From CAMEON01 sp045531965 (GTDB lineage Bacteria; Bacillota; Clostridia; Oscillospirales; CAG-272), in the NCBI GenBank assembly GCA_045531965.1, contig JAZSFA010000135.1, positions 1 through 64,000 of the forward strand: a stretch of 64,000 nt of DNA, in the 5' to 3' direction. The notes beneath the pieces were generated by a model. The model did not search any database. It had not been told where the DNA came from and saw only the letters and a program-made list of their open reading frames with translations. This document shows positions 33,920 to 42,853 of this stretch, in pieces. Made by a program: the position numbers and the translations under genes. The first letter of the stretch is position 1. Each line of letters opens with the position of its first letter.

Positions 33920-34828
33920 ATGGCTCCCATGAAGATCGGGTTAAAAAAGAAAATCTGTGCGTTGCTCGCCGTGGGACTGGTAGCAACCGCTTTACTGACA
34001 GCTTGTTCGGGTACAACCCTCCACGAAGATCACGATCATGATGCCGAGGGGATGATAGCAACACCTGATGATGCGGTGGATTACACCCTGACCTTTGACG
34101 GAAAAACCTGTCTCGCCAGCAGAGGCGGTGCTGTTGCCAAGGATGGGGATGATGTGGTGATTATCAAATCCGGTGTCTATCGCTTGACGGGACACTACGA
34201 TGGTCAGCTTCGCATCAGTGTGGCAGATACCGAGCATGTGACTTTGATCATGGATGACTTTTCCATCACCTGTTCGTATTCCGCGGCGTTGCACGTAGTC
34301 AACGCGGGGTGTGTGTTTGTGGAAGTTCCCGAAGGGAAAACCGCCACACTCACGGATGCTGCTACCTACGTATACGATATTCCGGGAGAAAACAAGCCCA
34401 ATGCCTGTATATATGCGGCAGACGATATTACCTTCCGTGGTATGGGTAAGTTGATCGTTAACGCCAATTATAACAATGGCATCGGTTGCAACAACGACAT
34501 TGTCTTTTTGAGCGGTGACGTAACGGTCAATGCCAAGAACAATGGGATTAAAGGCTCGGGAAGTGTCAGTCTTGTCAATGCCGCCAAAGTGACCGTGATG
34601 GGTTGCGAGGATGGCATTAAAAGCGATGGCATCAATCCTGATGAAGGAATGATAACGATCAGCGGTCAGGCTGAGGCATACATTTCTTGTGCAGACGATG
34701 CGCTTCAAGCGGTGTATAATATCACCGTCAAGGATGCTGCCCGTGTCTATTATGAATGTGATGGCAATATCATCAACAGCGACGGCGGGACCAGTGTTCC
34801 CGACAGCGCCCTGATCCCTTGGGATTGA
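33920..34828 (+). CDS. Cthe_2159-type carbohydrate-binding lipoprotein A
   Basis: 302 residues. The signal peptide ends at LLTAC. A His/Asp-rich stretch (HEDHDHD) follows the lipidated Cys and might bind metal. The rest is a right-handed beta-helix of the Cthe_2159 family: DYTLTFDGKTC, the repeated pattern DDITFRGMGKLIVNANYNNGIG and a late CEDGIKSDGINP calcium-type turn. The founding member binds cellulose and pectin-like polymers. AAGGAGGTG precedes ATG 33920. Confidence 0.85.
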   Translation: MAPMKIGLKKKICALLAVGLVATALLTACSGTTLHEDHDHDAEGMIATPDDAVDYTLTFDGKTCLASRGGAVAKDGDDVVIIKSGVYRLTGHYDGQLRISVADTEHVTLIMDDFSITCSYSAALHVVNAGCVFVEVPEGKTATLTDAATYVYDIPGENKPNACIYAADDITFRGMGKLIVNANYNNGIGCNNDIVFLSGDVTVNAKNNGIKGSGSVSLVNAAKVTVMGCEDGIKSDGINPDEGMITISGQAEAYISCADDALQAVYNITVKDAARVYYECDGNIINSDGGTSVPDSALIPWD

Positions 34829-34916
34829 TCCTATAGAAAAGACTGCTTTCGTGGCATGATCCGATGTCACGGTTTGCATACAGAGCTCCATAAAAACAGA
34901 AAGGAAATTGATTCCC

Positions 34917-35924
34917 ATGAAAAAGCATATTCTTACGATTCTTACAGCAACTCTGTTGGTTGCAACGCTTTGTTTGGGTCTTGTGGCATGTGATGGTGGC
35001 AAGAACCCCTCCGACACTTCTTCCGGCAATGAAACGTCTGCCCCCTCAGGCGAGAACAGCACCGATGCCAACGGCAATCCCGTTACGGACAATGGCAACG
35101 ATACCCCCGTGAATCCCTCCGCTACCCCCGGTACCGAAACAAACCCCATTGTGTTGTCCTTCAACGGTATTGAATGCTCTGAGTCTGTTGCAGGCACGCT
35201 GTCTGTGGATGGCGGCGCGTTCGTCATCTCCAAGGGCGGTTTCTATACCCTTACCGGTGATCTGAGCGATGGTCAAATCAAGGTGGCTGTGCCCAAGACC
35301 GAGGAGATCACCCTGATCTTCAAGAATTTCACCGCCTCCTCCTCCAAGACAGCGCCTCTTTACATTGACAGCTGTGATAAGGCTACCATCGAGCTGGCCG
35401 CAGGCACCGTCAACAGCTTGACGGACGCATCCATCTACGTGTTCGCCAACCCCGGTGAGGACAAGCCTAATGCTTGCATCTATTCCGCAGACGACTTGAC
35501 CATCAAGGGCGACGGCACGTTGAATGTCACCGCTAACTACAACAACGGTATCGGTTGTAAGAATGACCTTCGCATCAAGAGTGGTACCATTACCGTCACC
35601 GCTCCCAACAATATCCTGAAGGGCAACGACAGCGTGACTATCGAGGGCGGTAACGTAACTCTGTCCGGCGGCGAGGATGCCATCAAGTCTGACACCACCG
35701 ACCGTACCGACAAGGGCTTCGTGCTGATCGAGGGCGACGCCAAGGTGACCATTGATTGCGTTGACGACGCACTTCAGGCAACCCAAAGCATCACCGTGGC
35801 CGCGGGTACCTCTGTGACTATTACCGCAGGCGGCAACGCGCTGAACTGCCCCGGCACCATCAATGCTGACGAGTCTGCCATGAACATCATTTCCGAGGGT
35901 GCGGCCGACGCGCCTGCACAGTAA
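34917..35924 (+). CDS. Cthe_2159-type carbohydrate-binding lipoprotein B
   Basis: 335 residues, a paralog of the preceding gene. The signal ends at LGLVAC, then a long Asn/Ser/Thr/Pro linker, then the same beta-helix (DDLTIKGDGTLNVTANYNNGIG, GGEDAIKSD, VDDALQAT). The codon choice is more biased to preferred codons than in copy A, suggesting higher expression. ATG 34917 follows AAGGAAA. The 88-base gap between the two has no terminator or promoter that I can see, so they may be cotranscribed. Confidence 0.85.
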   Translation: MKKHILTILTATLLVATLCLGLVACDGGKNPSDTSSGNETSAPSGENSTDANGNPVTDNGNDTPVNPSATPGTETNPIVLSFNGIECSESVAGTLSVDGGAFVISKGGFYTLTGDLSDGQIKVAVPKTEEITLIFKNFTASSSKTAPLYIDSCDKATIELAAGTVNSLTDASIYVFANPGEDKPNACIYSADDLTIKGDGTLNVTANYNNGIGCKNDLRIKSGTITVTAPNNILKGNDSVTIEGGNVTLSGGEDAIKSDTTDRTDKGFVLIEGDAKVTIDCVDDALQATQSITVAAGTSVTITAGGNALNCPGTINADESAMNIISEGAADAPAQ

Positions 35925-35940
35925 TTGTCTTATGAATAGA

Positions 35941-35973
35941 AAAAGCTCCGCCCTCATGGGGTGGAGTTTTTTC
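35941..35973. terminator. Bidirectional terminator between convergent genes
   Basis: AAAGCTCCGCCC pairs with GGGGTGGAG(TTT), with T on the right and A on the left, so it can serve both the lipoprotein gene (+) and alr (-). Confidence 0.85.
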
Positions 35974-35974
35974 T

Positions 35975-37177
35975 TTATATCCTCGGTACTCTGTCCGTGA
36001 TCTGACAAAGGATCTCGTAGGGAATGGTTCCCGCACGGTTGCAAAGGTCCTCCAAGGAGGATTGGGGAGCAGGAAATACAGGGCTGTCACCGCCGAACAA
36101 GGTGACCTCATCTCCTACTTGGACGGGCAGATCGGTCACATCAACCATGCATTGATCCATGCAGATTCGCCCTACCAAGGTGGCGACGACATCCCCCTTT
36201 TCCGTATGGATGATCACGGAGCCCCCCTCAAAGCCCCGACGGAAGCCGTCGGCATAACCGATGGGAAGGGTGGCGATGGTGCGGATCGACTCCGCTTTGT
36301 AGCGACCGCCGTAGCTGACGATCTCCCCGGGGAGCAGGGTGTGCAGATGCACCACGCGGGTGCTCAGCTTCATGACAGGACGGAGGGTGTAGGTATGGTT
36401 AGGCGCGGGTGATACGCCGTAGCCGTAGAGGCTGATGCCGAAGCGCACGCCGTCAAAGCAAATCTTGGGGTGCAGAGAGGGGAAACGGATGGAGGCGGCA
36501 CTGTTGCAAACGTGGCAGAAGGCGGGACGCAAACCAAGAGTTGTCAGTTGGTCATACACCGCTCGGTAACGAGCGTATTGCGTCATGGTGTGGCTATCGG
36601 GAGCCACCGCGGCAGAATAGTCCTCATCGGCTAAGGCGAAATGCGTGAACATACCCGTGACTGAAAGACCGTCCAGCGTCATGATATGTGCCGCATCCTT
36701 CACGGTGCTCTCTATCTCCTCCTGGCTGTGGGCGGGCAGGCCGATACGGTTCATACCCGTGTCTAATGCGATATGACAGTTGACGGTTACACCGACTTGG
36801 GCGGCGGCATGGGACAAGGCCTCAGCGTGGGCGCGGGATACGGCCGTGAGGGTAATGCCCAAGGAGGCGGCTATGGCTACCCCTTCGGGGGGAGTATAAC
36901 CCAGGACTAACAGGAGAGTGGGAGAGGACTCAATAAGGGATGCCAAGCTCACGGCTTCCTCAAGGGTAGCCACGGCGAAATGGCGGCATCCTGCCTGCCA
37001 AAGGGTGTGTGCAACCGCTTGTATGCCATGACCGTAAGCGTTGGCTTTTACAACGCAGACCGACGCACAGGCGGGGGAGACGGCGGTCACGCCTTGGGAG
37101 AGAACGGTGTAATTATGTGTGAGTGCCGCAAGGTCAATGTGGGCGCAAGCACGCATATTTGTTGAGGAATGATTCAT
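35975..37177 (-). CDS. alr: Alanine racemase
   Basis: 400 residues. The PLP lysine is in VVKANAYGHG near the N-terminus, the catalytic tyrosine region and RFGISLYGYG follow, and GRICMDQCMVDVT lies near the C-terminus, all diagnostic. It supplies D-alanine for peptidoglycan. The start is the ATG at 37175-37177 behind TAAAGGAG; a longer open frame upstream crosses the promoter. Confidence 0.96.
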   Translation of the reverse strand: MNHSSTNMRACAHIDLAALTHNYTVLSQGVTAVSPACASVCVVKANAYGHGIQAVAHTLWQAGCRHFAVATLEEAVSLASLIESSPTLLLVLGYTPPEGVAIAASLGITLTAVSRAHAEALSHAAAQVGVTVNCHIALDTGMNRIGLPAHSQEEIESTVKDAAHIMTLDGLSVTGMFTHFALADEDYSAAVAPDSHTMTQYARYRAVYDQLTTLGLRPAFCHVCNSAASIRFPSLHPKICFDGVRFGISLYGYGVSPAPNHTYTLRPVMKLSTRVVHLHTLLPGEIVSYGGRYKAESIRTIATLPIGYADGFRRGFEGGSVIIHTEKGDVVATLVGRICMDQCMVDVTDLPVQVGDEVTLFGGDSPVFPAPQSSLEDLCNRAGTIPYEILCQITDRVPRI

Positions 37178-37204
37178 GATGACTCCTTTAACGGTTCTAT
37201 TAAA

Positions 37205-37233
37205 AGTATAGCACAAAACAGCGATATTGACAA
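37205..37233 (-). promoter_or_regulatory. Promoter of alr
   Basis: On the minus strand: TTGTCA (37233-37228), a 17-base spacer and TATACT (37210-37205). Confidence 0.75.
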
Positions 37234-37262
37234 GGGAAAACAACAAAAAATGGCGGTTTGCC

Positions 37263-37291
37263 TTGACAAAATTTCTGTATCGTGTTAAAAT
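37263..37291 (+). promoter_or_regulatory. Promoter of the ABC exporter
   Basis: TTGACA at 37263-37268, a 17-base spacer and TAAAAT at 37286-37291. It diverges from the alr promoter with about 30 bases between them. Confidence 0.8.
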
Positions 37292-37316
37292 ATACGGAGA
37301 TAAGGAGTGATGTGTC

Positions 37317-39053
37317 ATGCTGAAACGCTTTGCGGCTTATTATAAGCCGCATATGAAGATCTTTATCATGGATATGCTGGCATCTTTGTTTGTCGCCCTC
37401 ATCGGTATCGTCTATCCCATGATCACAAGAAAAATGCTCAATGATTTTATTCCAAACGAGGAATACGCGCTCATCATCGCTTTCGGATGCTGTCTGTTGG
37501 GGCTGTATCTTGTGCGGATGTTTTTGAACTTTTTCATTCAATACTACGGTCACGTTATGGGCGTGCGGATGCAAGCGCAGATGCGGTCGGATATGTTCAA
37601 CCACCTGGAAAAGTTGCCCTACAGCTTTTACGATAACCACGAGACGGGCAAGATCATGTCCCGTATGACCAACGATCTCATGGACATCAGCGAGCTGGCG
37701 CACCACGGACCTGAAAATCTGCTCATTTCGGGTATTTCGGTCATTGTGTCCTTTACCTACCTTGCAACCATCAATTTGTGGCTGACGCTGATTATTTTCG
37801 CTTGCGTACCTTTCCTTATTATGATTTCCTTGATCCTGCGTAAGCGCATGAGAGCCGCCTTCCAAAAGAGCAGACAATCCATTGCCCAGATCAATGCCTC
37901 CCTGGAGAGCAGTATCTCAGGCATCCGTGTGACCAAGGCGTTTACCAATGCCGAAAAGGAAAAAGAAAAGTTTGAAGCGGGCAACGAAATGTTCGTGGAG
38001 TCCCGCCGTGAGGCCTACAAGGCCATGGGACAGTTCCATTCTTCCACCGCCTTTGTTACCGACGTGTTCAACGTGGTGGTGCTGATCGCGGGCGGTTTGT
38101 TTCTCTACAACGGCTATATTGAGAAGTTGGGTGACTATACTGCTTTTGTGACTTCGGTTGGTCTGTTCGTCACCCCTGTTATGACTCTGGTCAACTTCAT
38201 GGAGCAGTACCAAAACGGCGTGACGGGTTTTGAACGCTTTGTGGAGATCATGGATGCCGAGCCCGAAAAGGATGCACCTAATGCCGAGGATATCGGCGAG
38301 GTAAACGGCGAAATCGAGCTTCGAAACGTGACCTATGGCTACGAGGATGGCAAGCCTGTCCTTGATCACGTCAACCTCAAAATCAAGAAGGGACAAACGT
38401 TTGCTTTGGTTGGTCCATCGGGCGGAGGCAAGACCACCATTTGTCACCTGATCCCTCATTTCTACGACTGTGAGGATGGAGAGATTTTCATTGACGGCAA
38501 GGAGCTTCATACGGTTACTATGGAGTCGGTGCGCCGCAATATTGGTATCGTCCAACAGGACATCTACCTATTCAATGCCAGCATCCGTGACAATATCCTG
38601 TACGGCAAGCTGGATGCTACCCAAGAGGAAGTGGAAGCCGCGGCTAAGTCGGCGAACATCCATGATTATATCATGTCTCTGGAGCATGGCTACGACACTC
38701 AGATCGGTGAGCGAGGCGTGCGTTTGTCCGGTGGACAGAAGCAAAGATTGTCTATTGCCCGTGTGTTCCTCAAGAATCCCCCTATTCTTATTTTGGATGA
38801 AGCCACCAGTGCCTTGGACAATACCACCGAGATCCTCATTCAGGAGGCGTTGGACGAGCTTTGCAAGGGGCGCACCACCATCGTGGTGGCTCACCGTCTG
38901 TCTACCATCAAGAATGCCGATGAGATTGCGGTGATCGCCGACGGCAAGATCGTTGAGCAAGGAAACCATGATGCCCTGCTGGCGCAGGGAGGGGTTTATA
39001 CAGATCTGTATAACCTCCAATTCAAGGCGGGGATCATTCATAAGGAGAATTGA
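37317..39053 (+). CDS. ABC exporter, fused permease and ATPase
   Basis: 578 residues: six membrane segments in about 1-310 (an ABC transporter type 1 domain with SFYDNHETGKIMSRMTNDL), then an ATPase with Walker A GPSGGGKTT, Q-loop VQQD, signature RLSGGQKQR, Walker B ILILDEATSALD and switch His in VAHRLS. It works as a homo- or heterodimer; the substrate could be a lipid, drug or peptide. ATG follows AAGGAG. A small lipoprotein gene follows after one base. Confidence 0.93.
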   Translation: MLKRFAAYYKPHMKIFIMDMLASLFVALIGIVYPMITRKMLNDFIPNEEYALIIAFGCCLLGLYLVRMFLNFFIQYYGHVMGVRMQAQMRSDMFNHLEKLPYSFYDNHETGKIMSRMTNDLMDISELAHHGPENLLISGISVIVSFTYLATINLWLTLIIFACVPFLIMISLILRKRMRAAFQKSRQSIAQINASLESSISGIRVTKAFTNAEKEKEKFEAGNEMFVESRREAYKAMGQFHSSTAFVTDVFNVVVLIAGGLFLYNGYIEKLGDYTAFVTSVGLFVTPVMTLVNFMEQYQNGVTGFERFVEIMDAEPEKDAPNAEDIGEVNGEIELRNVTYGYEDGKPVLDHVNLKIKKGQTFALVGPSGGGKTTICHLIPHFYDCEDGEIFIDGKELHTVTMESVRRNIGIVQQDIYLFNASIRDNILYGKLDATQEEVEAAAKSANIHDYIMSLEHGYDTQIGERGVRLSGGQKQRLSIARVFLKNPPILILDEATSALDNTTEILIQEALDELCKGRTTIVVAHRLSTIKNADEIAVIADGKIVEQGNHDALLAQGGVYTDLYNLQFKAGIIHKEN

Positions 39054-39054
39054 G

Positions 39055-39453
39055 ATGAAACTGAAATCCATCATGTTGATGCTTTTGTCTGTCGGCTTGG
39101 CTGCGCTGTTTTTGACGGCCTGCGGTGAAGAAAAGGGAACTGAAAAAGGAACTCACCCCCAGAGCGAAACGGTGACTTATGAGTTGTCCGGGGATACGAT
39201 ATCCGGTGACAATTATTATGAAACTCGCGACCCCGATGAAGTGACCGAGCCGAACCAAGGCGAGACGGATGAGGAAAGTCATGCAGATACCGTTGCAACC
39301 CCTGTGATAACCGAGCAGGAAGCTACAGAGGAAGTCATCGGACCTCAACAACCCCCTTCTCCCGAAACGGAACCTGAAGAAACGTTACCGCCTTTTGACG
39401 GAGGCGAGACCAACGAGGACGGCGAAATTGAATTGCCTTTTGTCCCGTTTTGA
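39055..39453 (+). CDS. Small acidic lipoprotein
   Basis: 132 residues. The signal peptide ends at LFLTAC; the rest is a highly acidic, Glu/Thr/Pro-rich and probably disordered chain (EATEEVIGPQQPPSPETEPEE). The start follows AAGGAG at the end of the ABC gene, so the two are translated together. No family is recognised. It may be an accessory of the exporter or a surface spacer protein. Confidence 0.7.
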   Translation: MKLKSIMLMLLSVGLAALFLTACGEEKGTEKGTHPQSETVTYELSGDTISGDNYYETRDPDEVTEPNQGETDEESHADTVATPVITEQEATEEVIGPQQPPSPETEPEETLPPFDGGETNEDGEIELPFVPF

Positions 39454-39460
39454 TTTATAG

Positions 39461-39500
39461 AAAAAAGCATGCGATCTTTATAGATCGCATGCTTTCTTTT
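39461..39500. terminator. Bidirectional terminator
   Basis: AAAGCATGCGATC pairs with GATCGCATGCTTT around a short loop, with A before and T after. It separates the converging lipoprotein and VanY-like genes. Confidence 0.92.
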
Positions 39501-39516
39501 TCACTCGATCGTTCCG

Positions 39517-40521
39517 TCAATTGGCGGAAGTTTCCGCGGTGGTATCTGCGGTGGTTTCAGCCGCGGAGGCGGAACGGTCAACGGTGACAACCACGCCGCC
39601 GTTGTTGGTGCCCGAGAGGGTGTAGGTGAAGTTTTGAGGAATCTTCACATCTGCGCTACCGTTGATCGTGTAGTAGTAGATTTCATAGACCTTGCCATCA
39701 GCACCTGTAACGGTGAGAGGCTTCTTGTCAGTAACGTTAGCTTTCAGATATTCGATATACTCTTCAAGACAAAGGTTGTTGCTGTACATATAGGTGGCAT
39801 GGGCGACACCAACGAAACGGAAAGCCGATTCGTAATCGCTGACACCTGTTTGATCAGCCTTAGCGTTGGGATAGCGCATAACGAAACCGTACAGATGTGC
39901 GTTGGATGCCAACCAGGCTTTTCCGGCATCATTTGTGCTGATGCGGCAGAGCAGACCGGTGTGGTGATCCGAATAGCCACCCTTGGTGGCAGATCCCAAA
40001 GCTTCCTGCGCGTCGAAGGAACGGTAACCTTCTGCCAAAGACGAGGCAGTGTACCCGGTAGCGGTTGCCATGTCGGTGAGCATCTTGTCTACAGCGGTAA
40101 GCGCATTGACTTCCATACGGACACCGGCAGACTCTGTGCCACCCAACTCATAAACCTTGGTGGCATGAGCGCTCCAAACATCATAAGCGTTACGCAGATG
40201 ATCTTCCTTGTCGAGCAAGGCGTACTTGTGAGAACTGTTGACCAAGACCAAATTTCCGGTCAAGGTGTCTGCTGCGGACACCGTTGTGGTTGTCCAAACG
40301 ACTTTGTCCTTGGAAATGTCTCCGGAGGGATTGCTTGGGTCATCGGTATTGCCGGAAGAGACAAAGTAGCCGATGATCAGTACTGCCAAAGTGACAATGA
40401 CCAGCACCATGAGCGCGCCGATGAGCATCAGCGTCATTCTCTGAAGCTGGAGCCGCTGGTCACGACGGGACAGAGAACTGTTGTTGACGGTGTTGAAACC
40501 GCGATCTTCATTGTTGGACAT
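39517..40521 (-). CDS. VanY-like protein with degenerate active site
   Basis: 334 residues: a cytoplasmic N-terminus, one membrane segment near 32-55, then an external domain with the VanY D-Ala-D-Ala carboxypeptidase layout (SLAEGYRSFDAQ, SDHHTGLLC, YESAFRFVG). In active VanY the zinc ligands are in SxHxxGxxxD and ExWH. Here the Asp is Arg (SDHHTGLLCR) and the ExWH motif reads ESAF, without His. It is therefore probably a non-catalytic peptidoglycan-binding relative. The C-terminus is Thr/Ala/Glu-rich. ATG 40521 follows GGAGG. Confidence 0.75.
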   Translation of the reverse strand: MSNNEDRGFNTVNNSSLSRRDQRLQLQRMTLMLIGALMVLVIVTLAVLIIGYFVSSGNTDDPSNPSGDISKDKVVWTTTTVSAADTLTGNLVLVNSSHKYALLDKEDHLRNAYDVWSAHATKVYELGGTESAGVRMEVNALTAVDKMLTDMATATGYTASSLAEGYRSFDAQEALGSATKGGYSDHHTGLLCRISTNDAGKAWLASNAHLYGFVMRYPNAKADQTGVSDYESAFRFVGVAHATYMYSNNLCLEEYIEYLKANVTDKKPLTVTGADGKVYEIYYYTINGSADVKIPQNFTYTLSGTNNGGVVVTVDRSASAAETTADTTAETSAN

Positions 40522-40540
40522 AAAAACCTCCTTATCAAAA

Positions 40541-40571
40541 TGCAGAATGCGGAATGCAGAATGCAGAATTG
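40541..40571 (+). repeat. GAATGCA-type heptamer tandem repeat
   Basis: Four units of the form TGCAGAA/TGCGGAA run in tandem (atgcagaatgcggaatgcag and onward). A GTTTCC/GGAAAC hairpin at about 40589-40603 and an AAAATC/GATTTT hairpin at about 40609-40631 follow. The 214-base gap between pnp and the VanY-like gene is almost wholly repeat sequence. Confidence 0.65.
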
Positions 40572-40666
40572 GGGGTGCGGTGGGGCTCGTTTCCTGTGGA
40601 AACGCCCCCAAAATCAAGAGTTCCCCGATTTTGACAGTTGCTTGTACTCTTGACTGGTCTTCATTT

Positions 40667-40720
40667 TTAAGGTTCTTGGAAGGGGGCAAGGGGAAACCTT
40701 CTTGCAAGAAGGTTTCCCTT
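40667..40720 (-). repeat. Palindrome-plus-tail repeat, copy 4 (reverse)
   Basis: Palindrome at 40688-40720 (arms AAGGGAAACCTTCTT on the minus strand, short loop), with the tail ttaaggttcttggaagg on its left. It stands directly downstream of the pnp stop and may form the 3' end of the pnp mRNA. Confidence 0.75.
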
Positions 40721-40735
40721 GGCGTATTCCAAATA

Positions 40736-42853
40736 TTACTGTGCGTCCTTGATGGAGAAGTCCATGCGGCCCTTCTTGTCAAGACCGAGGTACTTGACCT
40801 TGACGGTCATGCCGACCTCGATGCCTGCATCCTCCACCTTTTCCAGACGGCGGTTGGCGATCTTGGAGATGTGAACCATACCTTCCTTGCCGGGGGCGTA
40901 CTCCACGAAGCAACCGAACTCCTTGATGCCGGTAACCTTACCGGTGTAGATCTCGCCTACCTCGGGCTCAAAGACGATGGCGGCGATAGCAGCGTGTGCG
41001 GCCTCTGCTTGCTCTCCGTTGACAGCAGCGATGTGGATCGTACCGTCGTCCTCAATGTCGATCTTGGCGCCGGACTCGGCAACGATTCTCTGAATGGTGG
41101 CGCCGCCCTTACCGATGACCTCACGGATCTTGTCGGGATCGATCTTCATGGTGGTCATCTTAGGTGCATACTTGGAAACGGTGGGGCGAGGCTGATCGAT
41201 GGCCTTCAGGATGACCTCATCAATGATGTAGTCACGACCTGCGTGAGTCTGTTCCAGTGCCTGCTTGATGATCTCAGGGGTCAGACCGTCGATCTTCAGA
41301 TCCATCTGAATAGAGGTGATACCCTTGTGCGTACCGGCAACTTTGAAGTCCATGTCGCCGTAGAAGTCCTCAAGACCCTGGATGTCTATCATGGTGTCCC
41401 AAGAGCCGTCTTCGGCGGTGATCAGACCGCAGGAGATACCTGCAACGGGAGCCTTGATGGGCACACCGGCGTCCATGAGAGCCAGAGTGGAGCCGCAAAC
41501 GGAACCCTGGGAGGTAGAACCGTTGGAGGAGACTACGTCAGATACCAAACGAATGGCGTAGGGGAACTCCTCGGGGGAGGGCAGAACAGGCACGAGCGAA
41601 CGCTCAGCCAATGCGCCGTGACCGATTTCGCGACGACCGGGGGAACGGGTGGATTTAGCCTCACCGGTGGAGAAACCGGGCATATTGTAGTGATGCATAT
41701 AGCGCTTTTCGGTCTCGTTGTCGATACCGTCCAGCATCTGTGCCTCGTTGAGGGTACCCAGGGTAGCCACGGTCAGAACCTGAGTCTGACCACGGGTGAA
41801 GAGACCCGAACCGTGGGTTCTGGGCAGGATGCCGACCTCTGCGCCCAGAGGACGGATGGTGTTCATGGAACGACCGTCAACGCGCTTCTTGTCAACCAGT
41901 AGCCAGCGGCGGACGATCTTCTTCTGGATTTTGTAGACCAGCTCGTCCATGATGGTACCAATCTCGGGATACTCCTCTTCGAACTCGGCAATGATGGCGT
42001 CCTTGATGGGAACCATACGGGCGTCGCGAACGTTCTTGTCGTCGGTGTCGAGAGCGACCATCACGTCCTTCTCACAGAAGGCAAAGACCTTGTCGAACAT
42101 ATCGTGATCGAGGTCGCCGGAAGGATACTCGAACTTGGGCTTGCCGATGTCGGCGATGATAGAGTTGATGAAGCCCAACAGATCCTTAATGACCTCATGA
42201 GCCTTCATGATGGCGGAGAACATGGTGTCGTCGTCTACTTCGTTAGCGCCTGCCTCGATCATGACAACCTTCTCCATGGAAGCGGCTACAGTCAGCTCCA
42301 AATCGCTCACCTTGCGCTGAGCCTCGGTGGGGTTGACTACCAGTTCACCGTCAACCAAGCCCATGAACACGCCGCCGATAGGACCGTTCCACGGAATATC
42401 GGAGATGGAGAGGGCGATGGATGCACCGATCATAGCGGTGATCTCGGGAGAGCAGTCATGGTCAACGGACATGACGGTGAGGGTCAGGGCAACGTCGTTG
42501 CGGAGATCCTTGGGGAACAGGGGGCGCACGGGACGGTCAATAACGCGGCTGGTCAGAACAGCCTTCTCGGAAGGCTTGCCCTCACGCTTGAGGTAACCGC
42601 CGGGGATCTTACCTGCTGCGTACATTCTCTCGTCGAAGTCGACGGAGAGGGGCAGGAAGTCGATGCCGTCACGAGGCTTTTCCGATGCGGTGGCGCAGCA
42701 GAGAACGGCAGTCTCGCCATAGCGGCAGAGGCAGGAGCCGTTTGCCAGACCTGCCAGCTTACCGGTCTCGATGACCAGGGGGCGGCCTGCAAGGGTGTAC
42801 TCATAAACCTTGTGATTCTTGAACTCCATAGCGGAGCTTTGGATGGTGTACAT
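40736..42853 (-). CDS. pnp: Polyribonucleotide nucleotidyltransferase
   Basis: 705 residues, full length: two RNase PH domains (FLPLSVDFDERMYAAGKIPGG; SPGRREIGHGALAERSL and VVSSNGSTSQGSVCG in the catalytic half), a KH domain with IREVIGKGGATIQRI near 565-580, and an S1 domain (GEIYTGKVTGIKEFGCFVE) at the end. It is a phosphate-dependent 3'-5' exoribonuclease. ATG follows GGAGGAAAAA. It is downstream of rpsO with no promoter seen between, the classic rpsO-pnp operon. Confidence 0.97.
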   Translation of the reverse strand: MYTIQSSAMEFKNHKVYEYTLAGRPLVIETGKLAGLANGSCLCRYGETAVLCCATASEKPRDGIDFLPLSVDFDERMYAAGKIPGGYLKREGKPSEKAVLTSRVIDRPVRPLFPKDLRNDVALTLTVMSVDHDCSPEITAMIGASIALSISDIPWNGPIGGVFMGLVDGELVVNPTEAQRKVSDLELTVAASMEKVVMIEAGANEVDDDTMFSAIMKAHEVIKDLLGFINSIIADIGKPKFEYPSGDLDHDMFDKVFAFCEKDVMVALDTDDKNVRDARMVPIKDAIIAEFEEEYPEIGTIMDELVYKIQKKIVRRWLLVDKKRVDGRSMNTIRPLGAEVGILPRTHGSGLFTRGQTQVLTVATLGTLNEAQMLDGIDNETEKRYMHHYNMPGFSTGEAKSTRSPGRREIGHGALAERSLVPVLPSPEEFPYAIRLVSDVVSSNGSTSQGSVCGSTLALMDAGVPIKAPVAGISCGLITAEDGSWDTMIDIQGLEDFYGDMDFKVAGTHKGITSIQMDLKIDGLTPEIIKQALEQTHAGRDYIIDEVILKAIDQPRPTVSKYAPKMTTMKIDPDKIREVIGKGGATIQRIVAESGAKIDIEDDGTIHIAAVNGEQAEAAHAAIAAIVFEPEVGEIYTGKVTGIKEFGCFVEYAPGKEGMVHISKIANRRLEKVEDAGIEVGMTVKVKYLGLDKKGRMDFSIKDAQ

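Noticed and set aside
40481..41902. Plus-strand open frame opposite pnp
   Set aside because: It begins in repeat sequence and covers the antisense of the conserved PNPase domains.
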